Below are positions 1 to 7,609 of a stretch of DNA of 40,315 nucleotides, piece after piece (within the stretch, counting starts at the first letter, position 1; each line of letters starts with the position of its first letter). The notes under the pieces were generated by a model. The model saw nothing but the letters and a program-made list of their open reading frames with translations, was not told where the DNA came from and made no database searches. Source of the DNA: JAAFIP01 sp043769005 (GTDB lineage: Bacteria > Pseudomonadota > Gammaproteobacteria > Burkholderiales > Burkholderiaceae_C); NCBI GenBank assembly GCA_043769005.1, contig JAYVJV010000048.1:1-40315 (forward strand), given 5' to 3'. The position numbers and the translations under genes were made by a program.

Positions 1-1409
1 ACCTCGGCCCAGGCATGCGCGTCGCTTTGGCGCAGGTTCCAAAAGCCATCTACCTGGTTGAGGTCGCCACCCTGGTAGCCGGTGATGATGCGCGCGGGCA
101 CGTCTAGTGCGCGCATGAGGATGACAAAGCTGGACGCAATGTGCTCGCAAAAACCTTCTTTTTTATCAAACCAAAACTCGTCTGCCGTGTGCTGGCCGTA
201 GACGCCGGGATCGAGCGTGTAGGAGTAGCCGCCGGTGCGCAGGCGGCGCAGCACCTCGGGCACCAGGGTTTGGGTATCGGCCTGGGCAAAAAGCGGGTCG
301 CGGCGTATTTCGGCGGCCAGTTGCAAAGTGCGTGGGTTATAGCCTGCGGGCAGGCTGACAAAGTCACGCAGTGCGGGCACTGGGCGCAGCGGTCCATGGC
401 GAAACTGCGTGCTGCTTTGCGCGCTGTAGCGCACGATGTCAGTCACCGGGCGGTTGCTCAGCCACTGCAACTCGTTGGTCATGGTCACTTCGTAGCCGGG
501 CACCTTGGGCGGCTCGATAGCGGCATCGAGCACAAAAATCCAGGGGCGATTGTTTTGCTCTAGCGTGACCTGGTATTGGATGGGCGTGCCTGCGTATTCC
601 AGATTTGCCGGAGCGCTGTAGCGGCCAGAGAACTGCGAATTGCTGGGCTTCCACTCTTTGCCGTCAAAATTGGATAGCACCGGGCCGCGCCAGTACATGT
701 CAGACTGCAAGGGCGGCTGGCCTTCAAACTTGACCCGCAGGGCGATGGACTCGTTTAAAGCCAGCGAGGCGATGGTGCCCACCTGCATGCTGCTAGACAA
801 ACCAGTGCGCCCCACCAGCGCGTCACTGGGCACGCCCCATAGCGGAGCCAGACGCGGGAACAGCACAAACAGCACAGCCATGATGGGCGCACCAAACAAC
901 ACCAGCTTGCCCGCGACTTTGGCCGAGTCTGCCAGTGGCGGTTTGCCTACCTGCATATGTGCGTTGACCAGAGCCGTGAGCAGGCCCATCAAAGCCAGCA
1001 GCATGGCGGCAGCAGTGAGCAGGGACTGCGAGAAAAAGAAGTTACTCAGCATAGTGAAAAAGCCGAGAAAGAAAATCACAAACGCATCGCGCCGGGCACG
1101 CAGCTCCAGCGTTTTGAGGCACAGCAGCACCACAATGAGCGTGACCCCTGCGTCGCGACCCAGCAGCGTTTTGTGGGTGGCCAGAGTGGCGGCCACCACC
1201 AGAGCCAACAGCCCGATACGCCACCACACCGAGGGCAGTGGCTTACTGCCCCAGGCCAGTTTACCGCGCCATAGCAGCACGCCCGCAGCCAAGGCGCTGC
1301 ACCACCAGGGCAAGTGGCTGACCTGCGGCAGGATGACCCAGGCTATCACACACAGTAAAAACAGCACGTCGCGTGCGTCACGGGGAAGGTGTTTGAGCTT
1401 GTCTAACAT
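1..1409 (-). CDS. TgpA-family membrane transglutaminase (DUF3488/transglutaminase-like), C-terminus cut by window edge
   Basis: The frame is open from an ATG at 1409 to the left edge, so about 469 N-terminal residues are visible and the C-terminus is missing. The first roughly 190 residues are hydrophobic, with several membrane helices, followed by a soluble periplasmic-type region. The transglutaminase core is present: GFCEH with Cys421 as nucleophile, then SDAHAWAEV with His465; the third catalytic residue (Asp) would lie beyond the edge. The ATG overlaps the end of the DUF58 gene by 7 bases, indicating translational coupling in a moxR-DUF4440-DUF58-transglutaminase operon. In this family (established knowledge) the membrane protein carries an outward-facing transglutaminase domain and usually sits beside MoxR and DUF58 genes; its physiological substrate is poorly defined. 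The family assignment is firm; the cellular role is not. Confidence 0.9.
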   Translation of the reverse strand, partial: MLDKLKHLPRDARDVLFLLCVIAWVILPQVSHLPWWCSALAAGVLLWRGKLAWGSKPLPSVWWRIGLLALVVAATLATHKTLLGRDAGVTLIVVLLCLKTLELRARRDAFVIFFLGFFTMLSNFFFSQSLLTAAAMLLALMGLLTALVNAHMQVGKPPLADSAKVAGKLVLFGAPIMAVLFVLFPRLAPLWGVPSDALVGRTGLSSSMQVGTIASLALNESIALRVKFEGQPPLQSDMYWRGPVLSNFDGKEWKPSNSQFSGRYSAPANLEYAGTPIQYQVTLEQNNRPWIFVLDAAIEPPKVPGYEVTMTNELQWLSNRPVTDIVRYSAQSSTQFRHGPLRPVPALRDFVSLPAGYNPRTLQLAAEIRRDPLFAQADTQTLVPEVLRRLRTGGYSYTLDPGVYGQHTADEFWFDKKEGFCEHIASSFVILMRALDVPARIITGYQGGDLNQVDGFWNLRQSDAHAWAE

Positions 1410-2368
1410 AATGCCAAGGCCTCCAGGCACTGGCGCTTGTGTCCTTCACCCGTGGCGGGGGAGATCTCGCGCCCCGGCAGGCGCAGGCCATAGGTGCTGC
1501 CTAGCTTGTCGGCTGCCAGCACCCAGCTACACAGGCGACTGAGTTTGTGCTCTGTGTCAGCACGGCCGCAGTTGGCATAGTCTAGCCACAGCTCGTAGCG
1601 CTGGGCCTGCTGGGTGTCGCGGCTGACCAGCTCGTTGCTACCGCGAGCGACAGCCTGGGCGACTTTTTTCCACACCACCAGCTTCATCGGGTCACCACGC
1701 CGATAACCGCGCACGCCGTCAAACTCGCCAGAGTTTTGCGCCTGGGTGGCCACACCGCCCCCCGCGCGTGGCTCGCCCGGCGGCAGGGGTGGCGCATGCG
1801 CCTCGGGCGCGGGGTAGACCAGCACCTGCGCCTTGGGCCGCCATACCGTCCACACGCGAAAGGTTCCCAGCGGAAAGCGCGTCTCGGCCGTCAAGTCGGG
1901 CAGGCGGTGCAGGCCGCGTTTGTCGGGCATAAAACTTACCTGCACTACGGCGCTGCCCTGCGCGGGCACATCCGTCCATGACCAGTGCCGGGCATCGAGC
2001 AGGCTCAGCCCAATACTGGGCCGTACAGCATCCCGATCATGGCTCAGACGGATGTCAAACTGGGCTGCGGTACCTACATATTGTGCGTGAGGCGCTATTA
2101 AATGCATAGTTAAGCCGCGCAGATTGCCGTGGCATACATGCATGCCGATCACGCCCGCTCCGGCCAGCATAAAGGTCAACAGGTAGCCCAGATTGAGTTG
2201 GTAATTGATGGCGGCTACCAGCAGCACCAGCAGGGTCAGCAGCAGCATCCAGCCCGCGCGCGTGGGCAAAATGTACACATTGCGCTGCCCCAAGAGCATG
2301 GTGTCCGTCAACAGCAGACGGCTTTGCCACCATTGCCGAAAGCGTTTGCGGATGGCGCCGATGATCAT
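1403..2368 (-). CDS. DUF58 domain-containing membrane-anchored protein
   Basis: This 321-residue protein has two adjacent hydrophobic helices at about residues 38-78, followed by a soluble region. The DUF58 signature EFDGVRGYRRGDPMKL lies at residues 215-230 and continues with a WKK triplet. DUF58 proteins (established knowledge) are usually encoded next to MoxR ATPases and transglutaminase-like membrane proteins and have a von Willebrand A-like fold; their biochemical activity is unknown. The gene starts 15 bases after the DUF4440 gene and ends inside the start of the transglutaminase gene, so it is part of one operon read leftwards. A role as a MoxR client or partner in assembling or activating an envelope complex is inference from context. 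Confidence 0.92.
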   Translation of the reverse strand: MIIGAIRKRFRQWWQSRLLLTDTMLLGQRNVYILPTRAGWMLLLTLLVLLVAAINYQLNLGYLLTFMLAGAGVIGMHVCHGNLRGLTMHLIAPHAQYVGTAAQFDIRLSHDRDAVRPSIGLSLLDARHWSWTDVPAQGSAVVQVSFMPDKRGLHRLPDLTAETRFPLGTFRVWTVWRPKAQVLVYPAPEAHAPPLPPGEPRAGGGVATQAQNSGEFDGVRGYRRGDPMKLVVWKKVAQAVARGSNELVSRDTQQAQRYELWLDYANCGRADTEHKLSRLCSWVLAADKLGSTYGLRLPGREISPATGEGHKRQCLEALALC

Positions 2369-2383
2369 ACGGGTGATGCTCGC

Positions 2384-2824
2384 TTAATGCGTATGGCTGT
2401 GCAACAAAGGCGCGGATTGGTTGTCGCTTTGTACAAAGGTCGCGATAGGCGTGCCTTGGTGAAAACGCAATTGCCAGCCCGTTTCGGTAAATTGCCACAG
2501 CGACGAGCGTAGCGCATGGTGGCTGAGTTCGCCCTGGGTATTGACGTGGGCAGACTTGTAGGTGAGCAAGGCGACGCTGAACGCAGGCAGGGTGAGGTGA
2601 AAATCCTGCGACCACACTGCGGTGGTGAGGCTTTCCTGCTCTAAATGCGCCAGCATCTCAAGCTTGTTATACGTGCGGCCCGAGCGCCCGTACTCTACAA
2701 AATCGCTGTGCAGCAGCGCCTCCAGCCGCGCTTTGTCGCTGCGCACAGCGGGCTGGTGCAGCGTGACCTCTAAATTGCGTATCAGTTCTAAAAGTTCCTG
2801 GGGCGCTGTGGTAGGCAGGTTCAT
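2384..2824 (-). CDS. DUF4440 / NTF2-like small protein
   Basis: A protein of about 146 residues starting MNLPTTAPQELLELIRNLEV. It has the pattern of DUF4440 proteins: an N-terminal helix, then SDKARLEALLHSDFVEYGRSG, then beta strands ending in SSLWQFTETGWQLRFHQGTP. These belong to the NTF2/SnoaL-like fold, a small cone-shaped barrel that binds small ligands or serves as a partner domain. An alternative in-frame ATG at 2854 would add ten residues; neither start has a convincing Shine-Dalgarno, and 2824 is chosen because family similarity appears to begin there. It lies between the MoxR and DUF58 genes, an unexpected place in this otherwise standard operon. No function is assigned. Confidence 0.8.
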   Translation of the reverse strand: MNLPTTAPQELLELIRNLEVTLHQPAVRSDKARLEALLHSDFVEYGRSGRTYNKLEMLAHLEQESLTTAVWSQDFHLTLPAFSVALLTYKSAHVNTQGELSHHALRSSLWQFTETGWQLRFHQGTPIATFVQSDNQSAPLLHSHTH

Positions 2825-2879
2825 GGGATATGCAATTGACTTGAAGTGAAGCAATATATTTTACTGATGGCCGTGGTAC

Positions 2880-3821
2880 TCACGGTAGCGGCACCGCCTG
2901 CACCATGGCCCGCACCTGCTCTACCGCGCCGCGCCCGGCATCGGCCACCGGGATCATGCGGTGGGCGATGGTTTGGGGCAGGATGGCTTGCACGTCGTCA
3001 GGAGCGACATAGTTGCGCCCGGCCAGCAGGGCCTGAGCTTTGGCGGCGCGCACCAAGGCAATGCCCGCGCGGGGGCTCAGGCCCTGCAAAAACCAGCGAC
3101 CGGATCGGGTGGCGGCAATCAGGTCTTGCACGTAGTTGAGCAGCGGGTCGGCGGCGTGCACGCCTTGCACGGCGGCTTGCAGGGTTTTCAGATCGGAGGG
3201 GCTGAGCACGGCGGGCAGGGCATCGACGATCTCGCGTCGGTCTTGCCCGGCTAGCAGGGTTCGTTCTGCTGCGCGGTCGGGGTAGCCTAGCGAGATGCGC
3301 ATGAGAAAGCGGTCTAGCTGGCTCTCGGGCAGCGCGTAGGTGCCTAGCTGGTCATGCGGGTTTTGCGTGGCGATGACGAAAAACGGCTGGGGCAGGGCGC
3401 GGGTTTCACCCTCTACCGTCACCTGTTTTTCCTCCATGGCTTCCAGCAAGGCCGACTGCGTTTTGGGGCTGGCGCGGTTGATCTCATCGGCCAGCAGCAC
3501 CTGGGCAAACATGGGGCCGGGGTGAAACTGAAAGCCGCCTTGGCCATCATTAACCCCGCGCTCGTAGATCGACACACCCGACAGGTCGCTGGGCATCAGG
3601 TCGGCAGTGAACTGCACGCGCGAAAACTGCAAACCAAAGCTGCGTGACAGGGCATGCGCCAGCGTGGTTTTGCCCACACCGGGCACGTCCTCGATCAGCA
3701 AATGCCCGCCCGCCAGCAGGCAGGCCACGCAGTCTTGCACCTGGGTGGGTTTGCCTACAATGGCAGTATTGAGCTGCTTGAGCAGCGTTTGAAGTAAGTG
3801 ATTTAATTGAGTTGTTTCCAT
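2880..3821 (-). CDS. MoxR-family AAA+ ATPase
   Basis: A 313-residue cytoplasmic ATPase. Walker A is EDVPGVGKTTLAHALSR with Lys51, Walker B is VLLADEINRAS with Asp112-Glu113, and the stretch SPKTQSALLEAMEEKQV that follows is diagnostic of MoxR. Sensor 1 is FFVIATQNP, and an arginine-rich sensor 2/lid region is present (RSGRWFLQGLSPRAGIAL). MoxR ATPases (established knowledge) act as chaperones that remodel or activate partner complexes, often with von Willebrand A-domain proteins such as DUF58 proteins. The gene heads the leftward operon, is 32 bases from the divergently read deacetylase gene, and their promoters must share that short gap. Length is normal for the family. Confidence 0.95.
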   Translation of the reverse strand: METTQLNHLLQTLLKQLNTAIVGKPTQVQDCVACLLAGGHLLIEDVPGVGKTTLAHALSRSFGLQFSRVQFTADLMPSDLSGVSIYERGVNDGQGGFQFHPGPMFAQVLLADEINRASPKTQSALLEAMEEKQVTVEGETRALPQPFFVIATQNPHDQLGTYALPESQLDRFLMRISLGYPDRAAERTLLAGQDRREIVDALPAVLSPSDLKTLQAAVQGVHAADPLLNYVQDLIAATRSGRWFLQGLSPRAGIALVRAAKAQALLAGRNYVAPDDVQAILPQTIAHRMIPVADAGRGAVEQVRAMVQAVPLP

Positions 3822-3853
3822 CCGCTAACGATACCTTAAAACCCCCGTAATTT

Positions 3854-4795
3854 ATGACCACAGGCTATTTCACCCACCCAGATTGCCGCCAGCACGAGAT
3901 GGGCCCCGGCCACCCCGAGTGCCCGGAGCGGCTGGATGCCATCAATGACCGCCTGCTGGCCACGGGCCTGACCGGATTGCTCAACCAGCGCGAGGCCCCC
4001 TTGGCCGAGCTGGCCGACATTGCACTGGCGCACGATGACGACCTGATTACCAACCTCAATGCGCTGAACGACCGCCTGCAAGCCTCGGCGGGCACCCGCT
4101 ACGCGCAGATTGACCCCGATACCTCGCTGAACCGCCACACCTGGAATGCCGTGCGCCGCGCTGCTGGTGCTGCTATTGCCGCGACCGACGCGGTGATGGC
4201 TGGCGAGCTGAGCAACGCCTTTTGCGCCGTGCGCCCGCCCGGCCACCACGCCACCCATGGTCGTGCCATGGGCTTTTGCGTGTTCAACACCGTGGCGATT
4301 GCCGCCAAACACGCCTTGGAGCGCCACGGCCTGCAGCGCGTAGCCATCGTGGATTTTGATGTGCACCATGGCAACGGCACCGAAGATATTTTGTCGGACG
4401 ACCCGCGCACCCTGATGGTGGGCATTTTTCAGCACCCTTTCTACCCTGGCAGCGGTGCCAACAGCCCGTCGGCCAACATGCTCAACCTGCCCATACCCGC
4501 CTATACCAAGGGCGACGTGATCCGCGAGCTGATCAAAACCCATTGGCTGCCCCGCTTGGAAGCCTTTAAACCCGAGATGATCTTCATCAGCGCAGGCTTT
4601 GACGCGCACCGCGAAGACGACTTGGGGCAGTTGGGCTTGGTGGAGGCCGACTACACCTGGATCACCCAGCAGATCTGCGCGGTGGCCAAGAAGCACGCCC
4701 AGGGGCGGATTGTCAGCTCGCTAGAAGGGGGTTACAACCTGAGCGCGCTGGGGCGCAGTGTCGAGGCGCATTTGCGGGTGTTGGCGGGCGTTTAG
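3854..4795 (+). CDS. Histone-deacetylase-family protein (acetylpolyamine/acetyl-lysine amidohydrolase-like)
   Basis: A 313-residue arginase/deacetylase-fold enzyme. Signature motifs are GHPECPERL (about 19-27), RPPGHHAT with His131 and His132, VDFDVHHGNGTEDI with zinc ligands Asp169 and His171, SAGFDAHRED with Asp250, and SLEGGYNL carrying the usual catalytic tyrosine. This set matches bacterial class II-type HDAC-like amidohydrolases, which release acetate from acetylated lysines, polyamines or related amides. The substrate cannot be told from sequence alone. The gene stands alone on the plus strand, divergent from moxR, and its 3' end is followed by one copy of the dispersed TAGCTGCTT repeat. 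Confidence 0.93.
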   Translation: MTTGYFTHPDCRQHEMGPGHPECPERLDAINDRLLATGLTGLLNQREAPLAELADIALAHDDDLITNLNALNDRLQASAGTRYAQIDPDTSLNRHTWNAVRRAAGAAIAATDAVMAGELSNAFCAVRPPGHHATHGRAMGFCVFNTVAIAAKHALERHGLQRVAIVDFDVHHGNGTEDILSDDPRTLMVGIFQHPFYPGSGANSPSANMLNLPIPAYTKGDVIRELIKTHWLPRLEAFKPEMIFISAGFDAHREDDLGQLGLVEADYTWITQQICAVAKKHAQGRIVSSLEGGYNLSALGRSVEAHLRVLAGV

Positions 4796-4806
4796 GGGTG
4801 CTGAAT

Positions 4807-4858
4807 ATGCTACTTATTTGGTAGCTGGTTGCGCAATATTCTATTGGCTTACAGGCCA
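4807..4858 (+). repeat. Dispersed TAGCTGCTTACGC-type intergenic repeat, copy 1
   Basis: This stretch reads TTATTTGGTAGCTGGTTGCG, then an AT-rich segment with CTATTGGCTTACAGGCC. It matches, with a few changes, the copies at 7531-7575, 11977-12031 and 40107-40162 and the inverted copy at 21731-21768. It fills the 88-base gap between the convergent deacetylase and YebC genes. Confidence 0.7.
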
Positions 4859-4883
4859 ATTTGTGCAGAAAAAACAGCCCACA

Positions 4884-5621
4884 TCAGCCTGCCAAAGCAA
4901 CATAAACGTTCTGCACATCATCATTGCCATCAATCGCCGCCAAAAAGGCTTCTACTTCTTCTAACTGCTCGGCGCTGAGGTTGGCAGGGTTCACCGGGTT
5001 TTTGGATTTGTAGCCCAGCTTGGCCGTCAGCACGCTAAAGCCGTGGGTGGGCAGGGCGCGGCTGACCAAGTCGAGTTCGGCAGGGTCGGTATAGAACAGG
5101 GTCGTGCCGGGTTTGACGGGATTGTCCTCGTCAGACGTTTCCACCGCCTCCAGGTCTTGCGCTCCGGCTTCGATCGCGGCGGTATCGGCATCGGCCCCCG
5201 GCGCGGCAGGTTCGGCTTCAATGAGCCCCAAGTGGTCAAAATCCCAAGCCACCGAGCCAGAGGCACCCAGTTGCCCTTTGCGAAATAACACCCGCATCTC
5301 GGGGGCGGTGCGCTTGACGTTGTCGGTCAGGCATTCGACCATCACGGCCACCTGGTGCGGGGCAAAGCCTTCGTAAATGACATGCTCAAAGTTGACCGTC
5401 TCACCCGTCAGGCCCGCGCCTTTTTTGATGGCCCGCTCTAGCGTGTCTTTGGGCATAGACACTTTGCGAGCCTGCTCTACCACCAGGCGCAGGCGCGCGT
5501 TAGATGCCGGGTCGGCCCCGCTTCGCGCGGCCACCATGATGTCCTTGGCTAGTCGGCCAAACAATTTGCCTCTGGCATTGGCCGCCAGTTCCTTGCCTTT
5601 TGCTTTCCACTGCGCGCCCAT
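4884..5621 (-). CDS. YebC/PmpR-family protein (YeeN-like branch)
   Basis: A 245-residue protein starting MGAQWKAKGKELAANARGKL. Conserved YebC blocks are present: RSGADPASNARLRLVVEQAR, MPKDTLERAIKKGAG, a VIYEGFAPHQVAVMVEC block, a TDNVKRTAPEMRVLF block, and GSVAWDFDHLG. The start differs from canonical YebC (MAGHSKWANI) and resembles the shorter-leader YeeN-type paralogues. An acidic insert around residues 135-170 is rich in Ala, Asp and Glu. The family (established knowledge) was described as transcriptional regulators and more recently linked to relief of ribosome stalling. Its ATG is preceded by an AAGGAA ribosome-binding site. It is convergent with the deacetylase gene and divergent from the amidohydrolase cluster across the 561-base repeat-bearing gap. 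Confidence 0.92.
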   Translation of the reverse strand: MGAQWKAKGKELAANARGKLFGRLAKDIMVAARSGADPASNARLRLVVEQARKVSMPKDTLERAIKKGAGLTGETVNFEHVIYEGFAPHQVAVMVECLTDNVKRTAPEMRVLFRKGQLGASGSVAWDFDHLGLIEAEPAAPGADADTAAIEAGAQDLEAVETSDEDNPVKPGTTLFYTDPAELDLVSRALPTHGFSVLTAKLGYKSKNPVNPANLSAEQLEEVEAFLAAIDGNDDVQNVYVALAG

Positions 5622-5774
5622 GCTGCGTGTTCCTTGATGTTGTAGCGCGCAAGGCGCTTGGATTGTTTTGAATGAGGATGATTGTAGAGGGCTATTGCGG
5701 TATTGCTCGGTACTGACAATGGCACGGGGATAAACTCGACTTCATGGGAGGACATCACGAAAGGTTCATCACGG

Positions 5775-5879
5775 GATCCGGCGAGCGGCGCACTTAGCTG
5801 CGCGGCTGTCCTCCGTGGCGGTCTATGACCGTCGACTCCCCCTTTCTGCCGCTGCGCTAAGTGCACCGCTCACCGGATC
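5775..5879 (-). repeat. Nested-hairpin structured repeat, copy 1
   Basis: The outer arms 5775-5806 and 5848-5879 pair over 32 positions with five departures: two C-A on the plus strand (G-T on the minus strand) and a three-base internal mismatch. Between them lies the conserved left segment TGTCCTCCGT, an inner hairpin at 5817-5833 (CGGTC, loop TAT, GACCG), and the conserved right segment CTCCCCCTTT. The core is shared with copies at 15468-15580 and 15679-15783. Strand is given as the one on which the C-A mismatches become G-U. Confidence 0.8.
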
Positions 5880-6013
5880 TTGCTGAGATGGTCGGGGCGC
5901 AACCTGTGTGCTGCTAAGCTGCTCGATGTGGGGGCGCTTGACTGTTGCACTCTAATCCTATTCGCTATCGTGAGACGTAGAAGAGTGATCGTTGCGGCAC
6001 AACTATCGTCGCT

Positions 6014-6070
6014 GCCCCGGCGCTTGGGGTGAGTGGCGTAGCGGCATCAAGGGGGAGTATGCGGTCATAC
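6014..6070 (+). repeat. Structured repeat, partial inverted copy (left half only)
   Basis: This stretch reads CCCCGGCGCTTGGGGTGAG, then GGCGTAGCGGCATCAAGGGG, then GAGTATGCGGTCATAC. It matches the left half of the copy at 15679-15783 closely, including its outer arm GGCGCTTGG. The right arm is absent: after 6070 no match to the conserved GGAGGACAGCCGC segment is found. A small hairpin GTATG/CATAC (6057-6070) replaces the inner stem. It faces copy 1 head to head, 134 bases away. Confidence 0.7.
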
Positions 6071-6182
6071 ACTTTGGCAGAACTAGCGTAAGAGCGTACA
6101 AACCAGTCAGACACGTAAGCTAAGTAAAACCCACAGCTAGGGTAACTGCGGTGCGTTACCACCCTCGACACGCAATAGCATC

Positions 6183-7547
6183 ATGGGCATGACCAAGCCC
6201 TCGGCTCGCACCTTGATTCGCGGTGCATCCATCATCACCATGGATGCCCAAGGGGACGTGCCGCAGGGCGATATTTTGGTGACTGGCGATACATTGACCG
6301 CCATCGCTCCTAGTATTCAAGCCGCTGACGCACAGCTGGTGGATGCCACGGGTTGCATCATCATTCCGGGGCTGATTAACGCGCATATGCACACCTGGCA
6401 GACGGCTTTGCGTGGGGTGGCTGCCAACTGGACGTTACCGGAGTATTTTCAAAAAATGCATGCCGGCCTGGCCACCGTGTTTACGCCTGCCGACCTGCAT
6501 ATTGCTACCTTGGTGGGGGCCTACAACCAGCTCAATTGCGGCACTACCACCTTGGCCGACTGGTGCCACAACAACCCCACGCCCGCGCACAGCGATGCGG
6601 CGGTGGATGGGCTGCTGGCATCGGGCATTCGCGCTGCCTTTTTCCACGGCAGTCCCAAGCCCGATCCCAAGCCGGGTGAGACCCCGTTTTGGGAGCACAA
6701 ACACCCGCGTGCCGAAGTTGAGCGCTTGGCAAAAGCGCACCAAGGCAAGGCCTTGCTCAGCATCCACGCCGCTGTATTGGGGCCCCATTACTCCACGCTG
6801 GAGGTAGCCTTACACGACTTTCACATGGCCAAGGAACTCGACATCATTGCCTCGCTGCACCAGGGCGGTGGCCCCGCGCGCACGCCCGATGGCTGGCAGC
6901 AGCTCGAAGCAGCGGGGCTGTTGGGCAGCCATATCAATATCGTGCACGGCCATGCTTTGTCTGATGCGCAATTGGCGCGGTTTTGTGCACTGGGCATGAG
7001 TTTTTCTGTGGCGGCAGAAAGCGAAATGTCGCAAGGCCATGGTCACCCCATCACCGGGCGCTTGCTCAAGCTAGGTCGTGCGCCTTCACTGGGCGTGGAC
7101 TTGGAAAGCGCGATGAGTGGCGACATGCTCAGCCAAGCGCGTATCGCCCTGGGCATGCAGCGCAGTCTGGACAACGTGGCCTACCGGGAGGTGCATGGCA
7201 GCATACCGCCCACCAGCACCGTGTCGACCCGCGAGGCACTGTCTTGGGTGACGCTGGAGGGCGCGCGCATGCTGCGCCAGGCGCACCGCATTGGCTCGCT
7301 GGCCGTGGGCAAGCAGGCCGACCTGGTGCTGATCCGCGCCGACGCTTTGAACATGCAACCCGTACACGATGCGGTCAGTGCGGTGGTGCTGCAAGCCTCG
7401 CTGGCCAACATCGACAGCGTGATGGTGGCCGGCCAGTGGAAAAAGCGCCACGGCAAGCTGGTGGGGGTTGATTTAGCGGCTCCCTTGGCTGCGCTACAGG
7501 CCTCAGGGCGCAAGATTGCGGGAGCCATGTCGCTATACAAAAAATAG
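6183..7547 (+). CDS. TRZ/ATZ-type amidohydrolase (cytosine-deaminase/MTA-SAH-deaminase-like superfamily)
   Basis: A 454-residue metal-dependent hydrolase. The first metal-binding motif is GLINAHMHTWQTALRG with His68 and His70. Further candidate ligands are SLHQGGG, IVHGHALSD and LGVDLESAMSGD (Asp). The C-terminal beta-sandwich closes with IGSLAVGKQADLVLIR, typical of the subfamily. The family (established knowledge) deaminates or dechlorinates N-heterocycles such as cytosine, guanine derivatives, S-adenosylhomocysteine and triazines; the substrate here is not predictable. A second in-frame ATG lies two codons downstream. It starts a rightward run of uptake and catabolic genes, which suggests its substrate is imported by the adjacent Bug proteins (inference). 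Its stop codon TAG lies inside a copy of the dispersed repeat, so the last residues SLYKK may derive from a repeat insertion. Confidence 0.9.
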   Translation: MGMTKPSARTLIRGASIITMDAQGDVPQGDILVTGDTLTAIAPSIQAADAQLVDATGCIIIPGLINAHMHTWQTALRGVAANWTLPEYFQKMHAGLATVFTPADLHIATLVGAYNQLNCGTTTLADWCHNNPTPAHSDAAVDGLLASGIRAAFFHGSPKPDPKPGETPFWEHKHPRAEVERLAKAHQGKALLSIHAAVLGPHYSTLEVALHDFHMAKELDIIASLHQGGGPARTPDGWQQLEAAGLLGSHINIVHGHALSDAQLARFCALGMSFSVAAESEMSQGHGHPITGRLLKLGRAPSLGVDLESAMSGDMLSQARIALGMQRSLDNVAYREVHGSIPPTSTVSTREALSWVTLEGARMLRQAHRIGSLAVGKQADLVLIRADALNMQPVHDAVSAVVLQASLANIDSVMVAGQWKKRHGKLVGVDLAAPLAALQASGRKIAGAMSLYKK

Positions 7548-7575
7548 CTGCTTACACCCTATTTATATGGGTTAA
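7531..7575 (+). repeat. Dispersed TAGCTGCTTACGC-type repeat, copy 2 (supplies a stop codon)
   Basis: This stretch reads CGCTATACAAAAAATAGCTG, then CTTACACCCTATTTATATGG. It overlaps the 3' end of the amidohydrolase gene; the TAG of TAGCTGCTTAC is the in-frame stop. Confidence 0.65.
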
Positions 7576-7609
7576 AGACATTTTTATTAACTATGCATTG
7601 GAGAGAAAC

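Larger units (their letters stand above)
5622..6182. other. 561-base non-coding gap holding two structured repeat copies
   Basis: No convincing gene is seen. Short open frames here (for example minus 5549-5866) are translations of the repeat and share the peptide PPRRTAA with frames in the 15394-15839 gap, so they are not treated as proteins. The gap separates two divergent genes (YebC-like leftwards, amidohydrolase rightwards), so promoters for both should lie in it. It contains a long hairpin at 5775-5879 and an inverted half copy at 6014-6070. Confidence 0.7.

Noticed and set aside
640..1542. 300-codon open frame on the plus strand
   Set aside because: It is antisense to the transglutaminase gene, whose membrane helices, Cys and His motifs are clear; the plus translation is Ser/Arg/Pro-rich without domain.
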